Source: Sulfuricurvum sp. (lineage in GTDB: Bacteria; Campylobacterota; Campylobacteria; Campylobacterales; Sulfurimonadaceae). Taken from it: a DNA stretch of 56,175 nt. The stretch is taken from contig DZBD01000003.1 in NCBI GenBank assembly GCA_022729795.1, positions 1 through 56,175 of the forward strand, in the 5' to 3' direction. Positions 6,972 to 15,840 of the stretch are shown in pieces. Both the position numbers and the translations under genes were made by a program. A model generated the notes under the pieces. That model was not told where the DNA came from. It was given only the letters and a program-made list of their open reading frames with translations, and did no database searches. How positions within the stretch are numbered: the stretch's first letter is position 1; each line of letters opens with the position of its first letter.

Positions 6972-9338
6972 ATGATAACAATTATAAAAAGAAACGGCAG
7001 AACTGAACCGCTAGATATTAGTAAAATACAAAAATATACTTCTGCGGCAGTAAAGGGCTTAAGCAATGTATCTCAAAGTGAGTTGGAAGTAGATGCACAA
7101 ATTCATTTCCGTGATGGCATAACATCCAAAGAGATACAACAAACGCTTATCAAAACTGCAGTTGATAAGATAGATATAGATGCACCTAACTGGACTTTTG
7201 TTGCATCAAGACTTTTCTTGTTCAACCTCTATCATCAAGTCAATGGCTTCTCCGGATATAATTCACTTAAAAAATATTTTGAAAAAGGTGAAAAAGAGGG
7301 AAGAATTCTTTTAGGCTTAAAAGAAAAATATGATTTAGAGAGACTAGAAAAACATATAAAACCTGAGAGAGATTTTCTGTTTAACTATTTAGGTGTTAAA
7401 ACTTTGTATGACAGATATCTCATCAAAGATAGAAATTCTGATCCAATTGAACTACCACAGCATATGTTTATGGCGATTGCTATGTTTTTGGCACAACGTG
7501 AAGAGCAAAAAGAGGAGTGGGCTATTAAGTTCTACGACATGATTTCTCAGTTTCAAGTGATGCTTGCAACTCCGACACTTTCAAACGCAAGAACAACACG
7601 ACACCAACTCAGTTCTTGTTATATCGGTTCGACTCCAGACAATATAGAAGGTATTTTCGATGCTTATAAAGAGATGGCAATGCTCTCTAAATTTGGCGGC
7701 GGTATTGGCTGGGATTGGACGAGGGTTCGTTCAATGGGCTCGTTTATAGATGGACATAAAAATGCTGCCGGCGGTACGGTGCCATTTTTAAAAATAACAA
7801 ATGATATAGCCATAGCAGTAGATCAGTTAGGCACAAGAAAAGGTGCAATAGCAGTTTACTTAGAACCATGGCACATTGATATCAATGATTTTTTAGATTT
7901 GAAAAAAAATTCCGGTGAAGAGCGTCGCCGAGCGCATGACCTCTTTCCGTCACTATGGATTAATGATTTATTTATGCAGAGGGTTCAAGAAGATGGAATT
8001 TGGACACTGTTTGACCCATATGATTGTGAAGAACTCACAAGACTTTACGGCAAAGATTTTAATGCAAGATACATAGAACTTGAACAAAACGAAAGTATCA
8101 TACAAGAGAAACTCAAAGCCAAAGATTTATGGAAAAAAATATTAACATCTTACTTTGAAACCGGTAGCCCATTTTTATGTTTTAAAGATAATGCTAATAG
8201 AGCCAATCCAAATAATCATTACGGTGTTATTAGAAGTTCTAACCTTTGTACAGAAATTTTTCAAAATACGGAGCCTAACCACTATAAAATTAAATTTATT
8301 TTTGAAGACGGCAGCAGTGTGAGTTATGAAGAAGATGAACTCATCACGGTAGACAGCGGGATAACAAGACCTGCCAGAAAAGTTACTGCGCTTGATTCAA
8401 TAGGCGGCGTTCCGATTTATGTAGTGGAAAAAGAAAAGATTGACGGAGCAACGGCAGTGTGCAACTTGGCATCGGTGAATCTCTCTCGCATCCATACAAA
8501 AGAAGACATTGATAGAATTGTCCCTATTGCCGTACGTGCTCTTGACAATGTAATAGATTTAAATTTTTATCCTATTGAAAAAGTAAAGCGAACAAACATG
8601 AGAAGTCGCTCTATCGGACTTGGCGTTATGGGTGAAGCTCAGATGTTGGCAGAACAAGCCATAGCGTGGGGAAGTCAGGAACACTTTGATAAAATTGACG
8701 AAATTATGGAAGCCGTAAGTTATAACACAATTTCTGCCTCTTCCGATATCGCTCTTGAAAAAGGTGCATATCCCGAGTTTGAAGGCTCGAAATGGAGCAA
8801 AGGCATTATGCCGATGGATCATGCTAATGCGGAAGTAATCAATCTTGTAGACCGTGGCGGACTTTTTGCTTCAGCGTATGCTTGGGATGAACTCCGTGCA
8901 AAAGTAAAAAAACAAGGAATGAGAAACGGTTATTTGATGGCGATTGCACCAACAAGCTCCATCTCGATTCTTATAGGAACTACCCAAGCGATAGAACCTG
9001 TATTTAAGAGAAAATGGTTTGAAGAGAACCTTTCCGGGCTTATCCCCGTTGTTGTACCGAATCTCTCGCCACAGACATGGAGCTATTATACTCCGGCCTA
9101 TGATTTAGATCAGAGATTACTCATCAAAGCAGCGGCTATACGTCAAAAATGGCTCGACCAAGGTCAAAGCCTCAATATCTTTATATCGCTTGATAAAGCA
9201 AGCGGAAAGTACTTAAATGACATCTATATGCTGGCATGGAGACTTGGATTAAAATCTACCTATTATTTGCGTTCACAATCACCTGAGATGGCGAATGATG
9301 TTGAAGACAGATCTATGGAGTGTGTGGGTTGCCAATAG
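6972..9338 (+). CDS. nrdA: Class Ia ribonucleotide reductase, large subunit
   Basis: Reduces ribonucleoside diphosphates to deoxy forms with the radical supplied by NrdB. An N-terminal ATP-cone (about residues 1-90, IIKRNGRTEPLDISKI) marks allosteric control. Active-site residues are visible: Cys in LSSCYIG, Asn-Leu-Cys-Thr-Glu in SSNLCTEIF (Cys about 426) and Cys in AVCNLASVN (about 497). The C-terminus ECVGCQ carries the redox cysteine pair. The 71-residue spacing between Cys 426 and 497 is about 48 longer than in E. coli. I recall the same insertion in Helicobacter NrdA. The partner nrdB lies 36 kb away. Confidence 0.96.
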   Translation: MITIIKRNGRTEPLDISKIQKYTSAAVKGLSNVSQSELEVDAQIHFRDGITSKEIQQTLIKTAVDKIDIDAPNWTFVASRLFLFNLYHQVNGFSGYNSLKKYFEKGEKEGRILLGLKEKYDLERLEKHIKPERDFLFNYLGVKTLYDRYLIKDRNSDPIELPQHMFMAIAMFLAQREEQKEEWAIKFYDMISQFQVMLATPTLSNARTTRHQLSSCYIGSTPDNIEGIFDAYKEMAMLSKFGGGIGWDWTRVRSMGSFIDGHKNAAGGTVPFLKITNDIAIAVDQLGTRKGAIAVYLEPWHIDINDFLDLKKNSGEERRRAHDLFPSLWINDLFMQRVQEDGIWTLFDPYDCEELTRLYGKDFNARYIELEQNESIIQEKLKAKDLWKKILTSYFETGSPFLCFKDNANRANPNNHYGVIRSSNLCTEIFQNTEPNHYKIKFIFEDGSSVSYEEDELITVDSGITRPARKVTALDSIGGVPIYVVEKEKIDGATAVCNLASVNLSRIHTKEDIDRIVPIAVRALDNVIDLNFYPIEKVKRTNMRSRSIGLGVMGEAQMLAEQAIAWGSQEHFDKIDEIMEAVSYNTISASSDIALEKGAYPEFEGSKWSKGIMPMDHANAEVINLVDRGGLFASAYAWDELRAKVKKQGMRNGYLMAIAPTSSISILIGTTQAIEPVFKRKWFEENLSGLIPVVVPNLSPQTWSYYTPAYDLDQRLLIKAAAIRQKWLDQGQSLNIFISLDKASGKYLNDIYMLAWRLGLKSTYYLRSQSPEMANDVEDRSMECVGCQ

Positions 9339-9348
9339 GATATACAAA

Positions 9349-9714
9349 ATGAAACCCATTTTAGCTCAAGAGTTGGACATTTTTTTAAAAAGATTTGACA
9401 ACTTTAACGGGGGAGAATTTCGTTCTATCGAAATTCTTTCCCCTACAAATATCATCGTAACACTATCAGGACAAGACGGCGCAAGAGCATTTGACTGGGT
9501 AACTATCAAGCTTGAGCTTAACGGTGTTAGTGATGCAAAACTTTTGGAGGGTTCAAAACTATTTATGCTTGACATGAGCGATGGGATAAGCATCATAAAT
9601 GACAATAAACATTTTGCTTTTGGGATAGGAAAGTGCACTACTTTATCAAGTCTAAAAAATTCGATATGCTACATCATCTGCTCAAGTTTAAAATATCAAG
9701 AAGGTTCATTTTAA
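9349..9714 (+). CDS. Uncharacterised 121-residue protein
   Basis: Starts at ATG 9349, eight bases after TAGGA, eleven bases past the nrdA stop. An earlier in-frame start would overlap nrdA and lacks a binding site. The product is soluble, begins MKPILAQELDIFLKRF, and has mixed beta-strand composition with no Cys-rich or membrane segment. No family is recognised. Its position suggests co-transcription with purB-nrdA and the following thioredoxin. Confidence 0.7.
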   Translation: MKPILAQELDIFLKRFDNFNGGEFRSIEILSPTNIIVTLSGQDGARAFDWVTIKLELNGVSDAKLLEGSKLFMLDMSDGISIINDNKHFAFGIGKCTTLSSLKNSICYIICSSLKYQEGSF

Positions 9715-9736
9715 TCTATTTTATAAGGAGAATGTT

Positions 9737-10159
9737 ATGAGAATTATTTGCCCGCACTGTTTGAGTGTAAACAACGTCCCGCTAAGAGAGAGCTACAAAA
9801 AAGCCAACTGCGGAAAATGTAAAAATTCGTTACTCGACACAAAACCGATTGAACTGAATGCAAAGAACTTTGATGAGGTGCTTGTCAATAGTGAGATACC
9901 GGTAATAGTTGATTTTTGGGCACCTTGGTGTGGACCATGCAAGATGATGGGACCAAACTTTGAAAAAAGTGCCGCTAAATTTCCTCTCAAAATGCTTTTT
10001 ACAAAAGTCAATACAGAAAATGAACAAAATTTAGGTGGCAGATTTGGAATACGAAGCATCCCGACTTTGATGATTTTCAAAAATTCCAAAGAGGTGCATA
10101 GAGTTTCCGGTGCACTGGATGAAGCGAGTTTAACAAAACTTGTATCACAGTTTATTTAG
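9737..10159 (+). CDS. trxC: Thioredoxin 2-type protein with N-terminal zinc ribbon
   Basis: Protein disulfide reductase. The first 35 residues carry two CxxC pairs (CPHC and CGKC), the zinc-binding feature of thioredoxin 2. The thioredoxin fold follows with active site FWAPWCGPCKMMG and cis-Pro loop IRSIPTLM. Length 140 matches TrxC. A good AAGGAG lies before the ATG. Placement after nrdA fits a role in recycling the ribonucleotide reductase cysteines, though this is inference. Transcription probably ends at the inverted-repeat terminator just after the stop. Confidence 0.93.
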   Translation: MRIICPHCLSVNNVPLRESYKKANCGKCKNSLLDTKPIELNAKNFDEVLVNSEIPVIVDFWAPWCGPCKMMGPNFEKSAAKFPLKMLFTKVNTENEQNLGGRFGIRSIPTLMIFKNSKEVHRVSGALDEASLTKLVSQFI

Positions 10160-10164
10160 TATTT

Positions 10165-10173
10165 CCACATGCC
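10165..10173 (+). repeat. Dispersed word, 9-base core in inverted pair
   Basis: Left half of the trxC/ppnP terminator; flanked TTT. Confidence 0.9.
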
Positions 10174-10174
10174 G

Positions 10175-10184
10175 TGGCATGTGG
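10175..10184 (-). repeat. Dispersed word, full copy in inverted pair
   Basis: Right half of the trxC/ppnP terminator. Confidence 0.9.
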
Positions 10185-10193
10185 AAATTGTTT

Positions 10194-10505
10194 TTATTTT
10201 ATATATGAGCAGCAGTAATCTGTAACACTTTTAATTTTCAAATCAAAAGATGCATTTGCAGGAACGCTAAAAGTTTCCGGTACATTTAAGCTTTTCCACT
10301 CTTCATTTGGAAGCTTAACGTCCAATTCACCGCTCATAATTTCCATGATTTCTGCATCATTTGTACCGAAGGTATATTCTCCCGGCAACATAATTCCAAG
10401 TGATTTAATTGAGCCGTCTTCAAATTCAATCGTTCTGCTTGTTACTTTACCATCATAATAGATGTTCGCTTTTTTGACCACACTTACATTTTTAAAATTT
10501 GACAT
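10194..10505 (-). CDS. ppnP: Pyrimidine/purine nucleoside phosphorylase PpnP
   Basis: Small cupin-fold enzyme (formerly DUF1255/YaiE) that phosphorolyses several nucleosides to a free base and ribose-1-phosphate. Family matches are [29 protein letters not shown] and the C-terminal [12 protein letters not shown]. Length is 103 residues, usual for the family. It converges with trxC over a shared terminator. The ATG at 10505 is preceded on the minus strand by a purine-rich AAAGGAAAAAA stretch. Confidence 0.9.
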   Translation of the reverse strand: MSNFKNVSVVKKANIYYDGKVTSRTIEFEDGSIKSLGIMLPGEYTFGTNDAEIMEIMSGELDVKLPNEEWKSLNVPETFSVPANASFDLKIKSVTDYCCSYIK

Positions 10506-10544
10506 TTTTTTCCTTTAAATAAGATATGACATCATAACAAACAA

Positions 10545-11027
10545 CTATTTGTTTTCGCTGAATTTAATTCTCTGAGAATGGGTTATCGCAACCGCCATGG
10601 CGTCTGTAATGTCAAGAGGTTTAATCTCTTTTTTGATGTTCAATAAACTTTTAACCATAAAAGCAACTTGCTCTTTTCCTGCCTTTGCTTTTCCGGTAAG
10701 TGCTTTTTTCACCTGAAGCGCCGAATACTCGTTGAACTGTCCAAATTCTTGGAGCAATTTGAGCATTATCGCACCTCTAAACTGTGCCAGTTTTATGGTA
10801 GTAGCGGGATTGTGTGCATAAAAGATATCTTCCATAGCAACTTCATCAATAACATGATTTTTAAAAATATTATCAAAAGCTTCCACCATCTGAGGAATCT
10901 GAAATTGTAGCTCTTCTGCCTTTATTTTGATGAGTCCGGCCTCGATAAGCGAGATTTTTCCCTTCTCCAAAGAGATGAGTGCATAGCCCATATTTCTGGT
11001 TCCGGGATCAATTCCTAGTATAATCAT
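10545..11027 (-). CDS. ruvC: Holliday junction endonuclease RuvC
   Basis: Resolves Holliday junctions with RuvAB. The N-terminal [14 protein letters not shown] holds the first catalytic Asp; [12 protein letters not shown] holds the Glu; [13 protein letters not shown] holds the C-terminal acidic pair. The start is placed at the second of two adjacent ATGs (11027), about 5 bases after AGGA, giving 160 residues. A longer reading from 11081 would add about 18 residues unlike the family. A core copy of the dispersed word sits just upstream at 11052-11060. Confidence 0.94.
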   Translation of the reverse strand: MIILGIDPGTRNMGYALISLEKGKISLIEAGLIKIKAEELQFQIPQMVEAFDNIFKNHVIDEVAMEDIFYAHNPATTIKLAQFRGAIMLKLLQEFGQFNEYSALQVKKALTGKAKAGKEQVAFMVKSLLNIKKEIKPLDITDAMAVAITHSQRIKFSENK

Positions 11028-11051
11028 CATATTCCTATTATTGCATATTAC

Positions 11052-11060
11052 GGCATGTGG
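11052..11060 (-). repeat. Dispersed word, 9-base core
   Basis: ATCCACATGCC just upstream of the ruvC start, non-coding under the chosen start. Confidence 0.8.
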
Positions 11061-11164
11061 ATTTGAGGGAACATTATACAAACATATTTACAAATGTCGT
11101 GTAAAATTGGGTATAGTTCTGTTGAAATGAAAGAGCCAAAAACTGCCTTCAAAGGTCAATATAA

Positions 11165-11187
11165 GCTTAATTATTAAGCATTTTTTT
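11165..11187 (+). terminator. Intrinsic terminator upstream of zwf
   Basis: GCTTAA (11165-11170) pairs with TTAAGC (11174-11179) over a TTA loop, followed by seven T residues. It points toward zwf although no gene ends here on the plus strand, because ruvC and zwf are divergent. It may end a short upstream transcript or act as a leader attenuator. Confidence 0.55.
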
Positions 11188-11214
11188 GTTTAAAATATGT
11201 AATAACTCTATAAA
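11187..11214 (+). promoter_or_regulatory. Candidate promoter of the zwf operon
   Basis: TTGTTT (11187-11192) and TATAAA (11209-11214) are spaced by 16 bases, 23 bases before the zwf ATG. The promoter begins where the T run of the upstream terminator ends. Confidence 0.45.
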
Positions 11215-11237
11215 ATAATACAAATAAAGGTTTTAGA

Positions 11238-12701
11238 ATGACTCAGCATAAAGCGTGTGATATTATCATTTTTGGCGGACACGGAGATTTGGCATTGCGC
11301 AAACTAATGCCGGCGCTCTATCATCTTTGTCTTGACGGCTATCTCTCGGGAGATACCAGAATTATCTCCGTATCACGTGATGAAGTATCTCATGAACAAC
11401 ACATAGATTTAATTGCAAATAAATTAAAAATAAATCTTAAAGAAAAAGATTTTGATGAGACATTTTTCAATTCTTTTAAAGAAAATCTTCATTATGTAAA
11501 AATTAACCTTACAGACACTTCTACTTACCAAGGTTTAGCCTCGCTTCTTCAAGAACATCCCGAGAGAGAACGTATTAATTATCTCTCAACCGCTCCCTCA
11601 CTCTATGGAATAATATGTAAGTCTCTTCATGATTATGATCTTATAACAGGGATTTCAAGAGTTGTGTTAGAAAAGCCGATTGGGCGGGATTTAATATCTT
11701 CACGTGTCATCAACGAAGAGGTAGCAAAATATTTTGATGAATCTGCTATATTTAGAATAGATCACTATCTTGGAAAAGATACCGTGCAAAACATTATGGC
11801 ACTTCGATTTTCCAATATGCTTTTTGCACCTATATGGAATGCTCAATATATTGATCATGTTCAGATAACCGTAGCAGAGAGCGTTGGTCTTGAGGGACGT
11901 TGGGCTTATTATAACGATTACGGCGCTATGCGAGACATGATACAAAATCATCTTATGCAGCTGCTTTGTCTTATCACCATGGAGCCACCTTGTTCGCTTG
12001 ACGGGAATAGCGTGAGGGATGAAAAACTCAAAGTGATTCGATCTTTGCGCACTATAGAGGGCGATGATTTGGCTATTAAAACCGTAAGAGGACAGTACGG
12101 CGCAGGAGCGATTGATAAAAAAGCTGTTTTGGGCTTCCTTGAAGAAGAGGGAGGCAATGCAAACAGTCATACGGAAACTTTTGCCGCTCTTCGAGTAGAT
12201 ATAGACAACTGGCGCTGGAACAATGTACCTTTTTATTTACGCACAGGAAAAAGAATGAGCAGAAGATACAGCGAAATCGTTATCGATTTCAAAGGCATCC
12301 CACATTCTATTTTTCCAAATCGCGGTTCTTGCATAGAAAGTAATAAACTCGTCATTCGTCTTCAGCCCGATGAGAGTATCTCTATGTTTATTATGAATAA
12401 AGTACCGGGGCTCACAGACGGAATGCGTCTTCAAAAAGTGAAACTTGATCTCAATATTCCAAAAAATGCACCTAGGTCACCCGATGCCTACGAACATCTT
12501 CTACTTGATGTGGTAAGAAACAATCCAACTTTATTTATGCGCCGTGATGAGGTAGAGGCAGCTTGGATATGGGCTGATAAAATTTTAAACGGTTGGGAAG
12601 AACAAGGGGTTAAAAATAAAAATTATCCGGCAGGCACAGACGGTCCCGCTTCTGCTGTTGCGATGATAGAAAGAGACGGCAGAAGCTGGTATGATGAATA
12701 A
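11238..12701 (+). CDS. zwf: Glucose-6-phosphate 1-dehydrogenase
   Basis: Oxidises glucose-6-phosphate to 6-phosphogluconolactone with NAD(P). The N-terminal nucleotide-binding loop reads GGHGDLALRKLMPALY. The catalytic motif RIDHYLGKDTVQN is intact, with His and Lys near residues 175-181. Length 487 is typical. It is first in a four-gene Entner-Doudoroff operon, and its stop overlaps the pgl start by 11 bases. The expected flow is from glycogen-derived glucose-6-phosphate to NADPH and pyruvate. Confidence 0.96.
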   Translation: MTQHKACDIIIFGGHGDLALRKLMPALYHLCLDGYLSGDTRIISVSRDEVSHEQHIDLIANKLKINLKEKDFDETFFNSFKENLHYVKINLTDTSTYQGLASLLQEHPERERINYLSTAPSLYGIICKSLHDYDLITGISRVVLEKPIGRDLISSRVINEEVAKYFDESAIFRIDHYLGKDTVQNIMALRFSNMLFAPIWNAQYIDHVQITVAESVGLEGRWAYYNDYGAMRDMIQNHLMQLLCLITMEPPCSLDGNSVRDEKLKVIRSLRTIEGDDLAIKTVRGQYGAGAIDKKAVLGFLEEEGGNANSHTETFAALRVDIDNWRWNNVPFYLRTGKRMSRRYSEIVIDFKGIPHSIFPNRGSCIESNKLVIRLQPDESISMFIMNKVPGLTDGMRLQKVKLDLNIPKNAPRSPDAYEHLLLDVVRNNPTLFMRRDEVEAAWIWADKILNGWEEQGVKNKNYPAGTDGPASAVAMIERDGRSWYDE

Positions 12702-13392
12702 CCCTTATCTTTTAAAATCATTTGAAAATTCGAATCTACTCGTTGAAAACTTAGCAGATAGAATTATCGGAGATTTAGAAACTGCAATAGCCGAAAAAGG
12801 CTTTGCAACACTGGCACTCTCGGGCGGTTCAACTCCAAAAAAACTTTTTTCCAAACTCTCGCAAATACCTTTTTCATGGGAAAAAGTACGAATAACTTTG
12901 GTAGATGAGAGATGGGTAGATACTAATAGCCAAGAGAGCAATGAAAAATTGGTTCGCGATACACTGCTTCAAAACTACGCTTCAAATGCCCTCTTTATAC
13001 CACTCAAAAACAGTACCGCATCTGCCAAAGAGGGTGAATCCACAACGCAAGAAAGTTTAAAAAAATATTTTGATACTTTAGATATTGTTGTTCTAGGGAT
13101 GGGAAGCGATGGACATACGGCTTCTTTTTTTCCACATGCCAAGGAGTTACAAAGAGCTTTTGATTCAGAAGATCTTTGCTGTGCAACAACCGCTACGGCA
13201 GAGCCCAAAGAGAGAATCACCTTAACACGCCCTTTCTTGCTTAAAGCTAAAAATCTTATCTTGCATATAGAGGGTGAGGACAAAAAAAATATTTTTAATA
13301 CCGCTGTAGAAAAAAAAGATCCGTTGCACATGCCAATCTACGCAATGATGCAACAAAACCATCCCATATTAGAGGTATACCATGCAAACTAA
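12691..13392 (+). CDS. pgl: 6-phosphogluconolactonase (DevB type)
   Basis: Hydrolyses 6-phosphogluconolactone to 6-phosphogluconate. Family motifs are LALSGGSTPKKLF, LVDERWV and GMGSDGHTASFFPHA. Length is 233 residues. Two consecutive ATGs (12691, 12694) are possible starts, both inside the end of zwf. The 3' end overlaps edd by 11 bases. One full copy of the dispersed word encodes the FPHAK stretch right after the conserved GHTAS motif. Confidence 0.94.
   Translation: MMNNPYLLKSFENSNLLVENLADRIIGDLETAIAEKGFATLALSGGSTPKKLFSKLSQIPFSWEKVRITLVDERWVDTNSQESNEKLVRDTLLQNYASNALFIPLKNSTASAKEGESTTQESLKKYFDTLDIVVLGMGSDGHTASFFPHAKELQRAFDSEDLCCATTATAEPKERITLTRPFLLKAKNLILHIEGEDKKNIFNTAVEKKDPLHMPIYAMMQQNHPILEVYHAN
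13132..13141 (+). repeat. Dispersed word, full copy
   Basis: TTCCACATGCCAAG in pgl, encoding F-P-H-A-K. Confidence 0.9.
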
Positions 13393-15223
13393 CAAACATG
13401 AAGTTCTAGTTAGTGTTACTAACAAGATTATAGAACGCTCCAAAAAAAGTCGTAAAATATATTTACAACGGATGGAGGAAGCGCATCACAAAACCGTTGA
13501 GCGTTCTCATTTAGGCTGCAGCAATCTTGCACATGCTATGGCTCCCTGTTCCGCACATGAAAAATCACAGCTAGAATCCATGAAGAGGGAAAATATTGCA
13601 ATAGTTTCTGCTTATAATGATATGCTCTCAGCGCATCAACCCTTTGTAAACTTTCCGCCTCTCATCAAACGCATCATCAATCTTCATGATGCCACGGCAC
13701 AATTTGCAGGTGGCGTACCTGCAATGTGTGACGGCGTAACACAGTCACAGCCGGGGATGGAACTCAGTCTTTTTAGCCGCGATACTATCGCAATGAGCAC
13801 AGCCGTAGCACTTTCACACAATATGTTTGATGGTGCTATTATGCTTGGTGTCTGCGATAAGATAGTTCCCGGTATGTTTATAGGAGCGATGAGTTTTGGG
13901 CATCTGCCCGTTATTTTTGCGCCTGCAGGTCCTATGCCCTCAGGAATAAGTAACTCCGAAAAAGCAGCTATTCGTCAAGAATTTGCACAAGGAAAAGTGG
14001 ACGAAAAAGCTCTTCTTCAAGCCGAAAGTGCTTCCTACCATTCTGCGGGGACATGTACATTTTATGGAACCGCAAACTCAAACCAGATGTTGATGGAGAT
14101 TATGGGCTTACATCTTGCAGGCAGTTCTTTTGTCAACGCAAACACACCCTTGCGAGATGCTCTCACCGAGGAAGCTGCTCTGAAACTTCTTGCCCTAAGT
14201 CCGCTGAGTGAGAAGTACATGCCCTTAGCAAAGCTGATTGATGAAAAAAGTTTTGTGAATGCAATAGTGGGTCTTATGGCAACGGGAGGCTCTTCAAATC
14301 ATACTATTCACATTATAGCTATGGCTCGTGCTTGCGGTATCGTGATAACATGGGATGATTTTGATGCCCTCTCTCAGGTTACACCGCTTTTGTGTAAAAT
14401 GTATCCAAACGGAAGTGCGGATGTCAACCATTTTCATAGCGCCGGCGGTATGGCAGTAGTTATTTCTGAATTACTCAAAGCCGGTTTATTGCACGAAGAT
14501 GTCAATACCGTAATGGGAAAAGGTTTGCATCACTACCTTCAAGTGCCTTACTTAGAAGAGGGGAAACTTCTCTATAGACAATCCACATGCCAAAGTTCTA
14601 ATAAAGATGTTATAGCAAGGCTAGAAACTCCATTCTCCCACGAAGGCGGTTTAAAAGTTCTGGAGGGAAATATAGGAAGAAGTGTTATTAAAACATCTGC
14701 ACTTAAGGCAAAAAATAGATTCATAACGGCACCTGCAAAAGTATTTTACTCCCAAGAAGCACTCAAAGATGCTTTTTCAAGAGGCGAGCTTGAGTGTGAT
14801 TTCGTAGCTGTTTTGCCGTATCAAGGTCCAAAATCCAACGGCATGCCGGAACTTCACGGACTGCTTCCCTCAATGGGAGCGCTGCAAGACAAGGGTTTTA
14901 ATGTAGCTATAGTAACCGATGGACGTATGTCGGGAGCATCGGGAAAAGTAGCCTCAGCAATACATCTTTGTCCCGAAGCAAAGGACGGCGGAATAATAGG
15001 TAAAATCAAAGACGGTGATATTATTACCCTTGATTGTGATAATGGAGCTCTTATTTTAGATGTCAATGCATCTGTTCTTCAAAACCGTATCATCCAAGGT
15101 GTAGATATAAGTGCAAACTTTCACGGTGTAGGAAGAGAGCTTTTTAGTATGATGCGCAAAAGTGTCAATAGCGCGGAAGAGGGAGCTTGCAGCTTTGCTT
15201 TAGCGGGAGAAGAATTATGCTAA
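13382..15223 (+). CDS. edd: 6-phosphogluconate dehydratase
   Basis: Iron-sulfur dehydratase of the Entner-Doudoroff pathway that makes KDPG from 6-phosphogluconate. It belongs to the IlvD/Edd family, with MCDGVTQSQPGMELS, GVCDKIVPGM and ATGGSSNHTIH, which include cluster-binding cysteines. Length 613 fits Edd, and neighbours zwf, pgl and eda separate it from IlvD. The ATG overlaps pgl; the stop overlaps the eda start by 7 bases. It contains one full copy of the dispersed word at 14583. Confidence 0.95.
   Translation: MQTNKHEVLVSVTNKIIERSKKSRKIYLQRMEEAHHKTVERSHLGCSNLAHAMAPCSAHEKSQLESMKRENIAIVSAYNDMLSAHQPFVNFPPLIKRIINLHDATAQFAGGVPAMCDGVTQSQPGMELSLFSRDTIAMSTAVALSHNMFDGAIMLGVCDKIVPGMFIGAMSFGHLPVIFAPAGPMPSGISNSEKAAIRQEFAQGKVDEKALLQAESASYHSAGTCTFYGTANSNQMLMEIMGLHLAGSSFVNANTPLRDALTEEAALKLLALSPLSEKYMPLAKLIDEKSFVNAIVGLMATGGSSNHTIHIIAMARACGIVITWDDFDALSQVTPLLCKMYPNGSADVNHFHSAGGMAVVISELLKAGLLHEDVNTVMGKGLHHYLQVPYLEEGKLLYRQSTCQSSNKDVIARLETPFSHEGGLKVLEGNIGRSVIKTSALKAKNRFITAPAKVFYSQEALKDAFSRGELECDFVAVLPYQGPKSNGMPELHGLLPSMGALQDKGFNVAIVTDGRMSGASGKVASAIHLCPEAKDGGIIGKIKDGDIITLDCDNGALILDVNASVLQNRIIQGVDISANFHGVGRELFSMMRKSVNSAEEGACSFALAGEELC
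14583..14592 (+). repeat. Dispersed word, full copy
   Basis: ATCCACATGCCAAA in edd, encoding S-T-C-Q. Confidence 0.9.
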
Positions 15224-15840
15224 GTGCACGTGAAGTGATGCGGGTATCAAAAATTATCCCTGTTATTAGTATCAACAGTGTTGATGAGATGCTGTATTTA
15301 GCAGAGGCTTTAATCGAAGGGGGCGTATCTATCTTTGAAATTACACTCAGAACTCCCGCGGCACTCGGTGCAATCCAAGAGGTGGCAAAAAGATTTCCAC
15401 ATGCCATGACCGGGGCAGGAACCGTACTGAACTCTGAGCAGTTTAAAAAGGTCGAAGATGCCGGAGCAAGCTTTGCTATTAGTCCGGGGCTTACGGCATC
15501 ATTAGCAATCTACAAAAGTTCAATTCCTTTACTTCCCGGAGTTGCAACTGCAAGTGAAATTATGCAGGGGATAGAATACGGTTTTGATGCTTTTAAGCTT
15601 TTTCCTGCAAATATCGTAGGGGGAATCGGGGCACTCAAAGCTTTTGGAGCACCATTTAAAGAGGTAGTTTTTTGCCCCACAGGTGGAATAAACGCTACGA
15701 ATGCAAAAGATTTTCTAGCACTAGAGAACGTACTGTGTATTGGCGGAAGCTGGATTGTCCCTGCCGAACTTATAGCAGCAAAAAGATTTGATGAGATTAC
15801 CAAGATAACAAAAGAGGCTATCTTGGCTTTAAACGCTTAA
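15217..15840 (+). CDS. eda: KDPG aldolase
   Basis: Cleaves 2-keto-3-deoxy-6-phosphogluconate to pyruvate and glyceraldehyde-3-phosphate. The class I aldolase barrel shows the Schiff-base Lys in FDAFKLFPAN, plus FEITLRTPAA and GAGTVL motifs. The start at 15217 (MLSAREVM) gives 207 residues and fits the family; a reading from 15187 would overlap edd more deeply. It is last in the operon. Its stop codon shares four bases with the stop of the convergent glgB. Confidence 0.95.
   Translation: MLSAREVMRVSKIIPVISINSVDEMLYLAEALIEGGVSIFEITLRTPAALGAIQEVAKRFPHAMTGAGTVLNSEQFKKVEDAGASFAISPGLTASLAIYKSSIPLLPGVATASEIMQGIEYGFDAFKLFPANIVGGIGALKAFGAPFKEVVFCPTGGINATNAKDFLALENVLCIGGSWIVPAELIAAKRFDEITKITKEAILALNA
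15397..15406 (+). repeat. Dispersed word, full copy
   Basis: TTCCACATGCCATG in eda, encoding F-P-H-A-M. Confidence 0.9.

Larger units (their letters stand above)
10161..10197 (+). terminator. Terminator made of an inverted pair of the dispersed word
   Basis: Thirteen-base perfect arms ATTTCCACATGCC (10161-10173) and its reverse complement (10176-10188) are separated by only GT, followed by a T-rich run. It lies between the convergent genes trxC and ppnP. It is formed by two copies of the dispersed word in opposite orientation, as seen for uptake sequences in Neisseria and Haemophilus. Confidence 0.85.

Noticed and set aside
8266-8450. Possible intein in NrdA
   Set aside because: No intein splice motifs (N-terminal Cys/Ser block, C-terminal His-Asn) are seen, and the segment is far too short; an insertion fits better.
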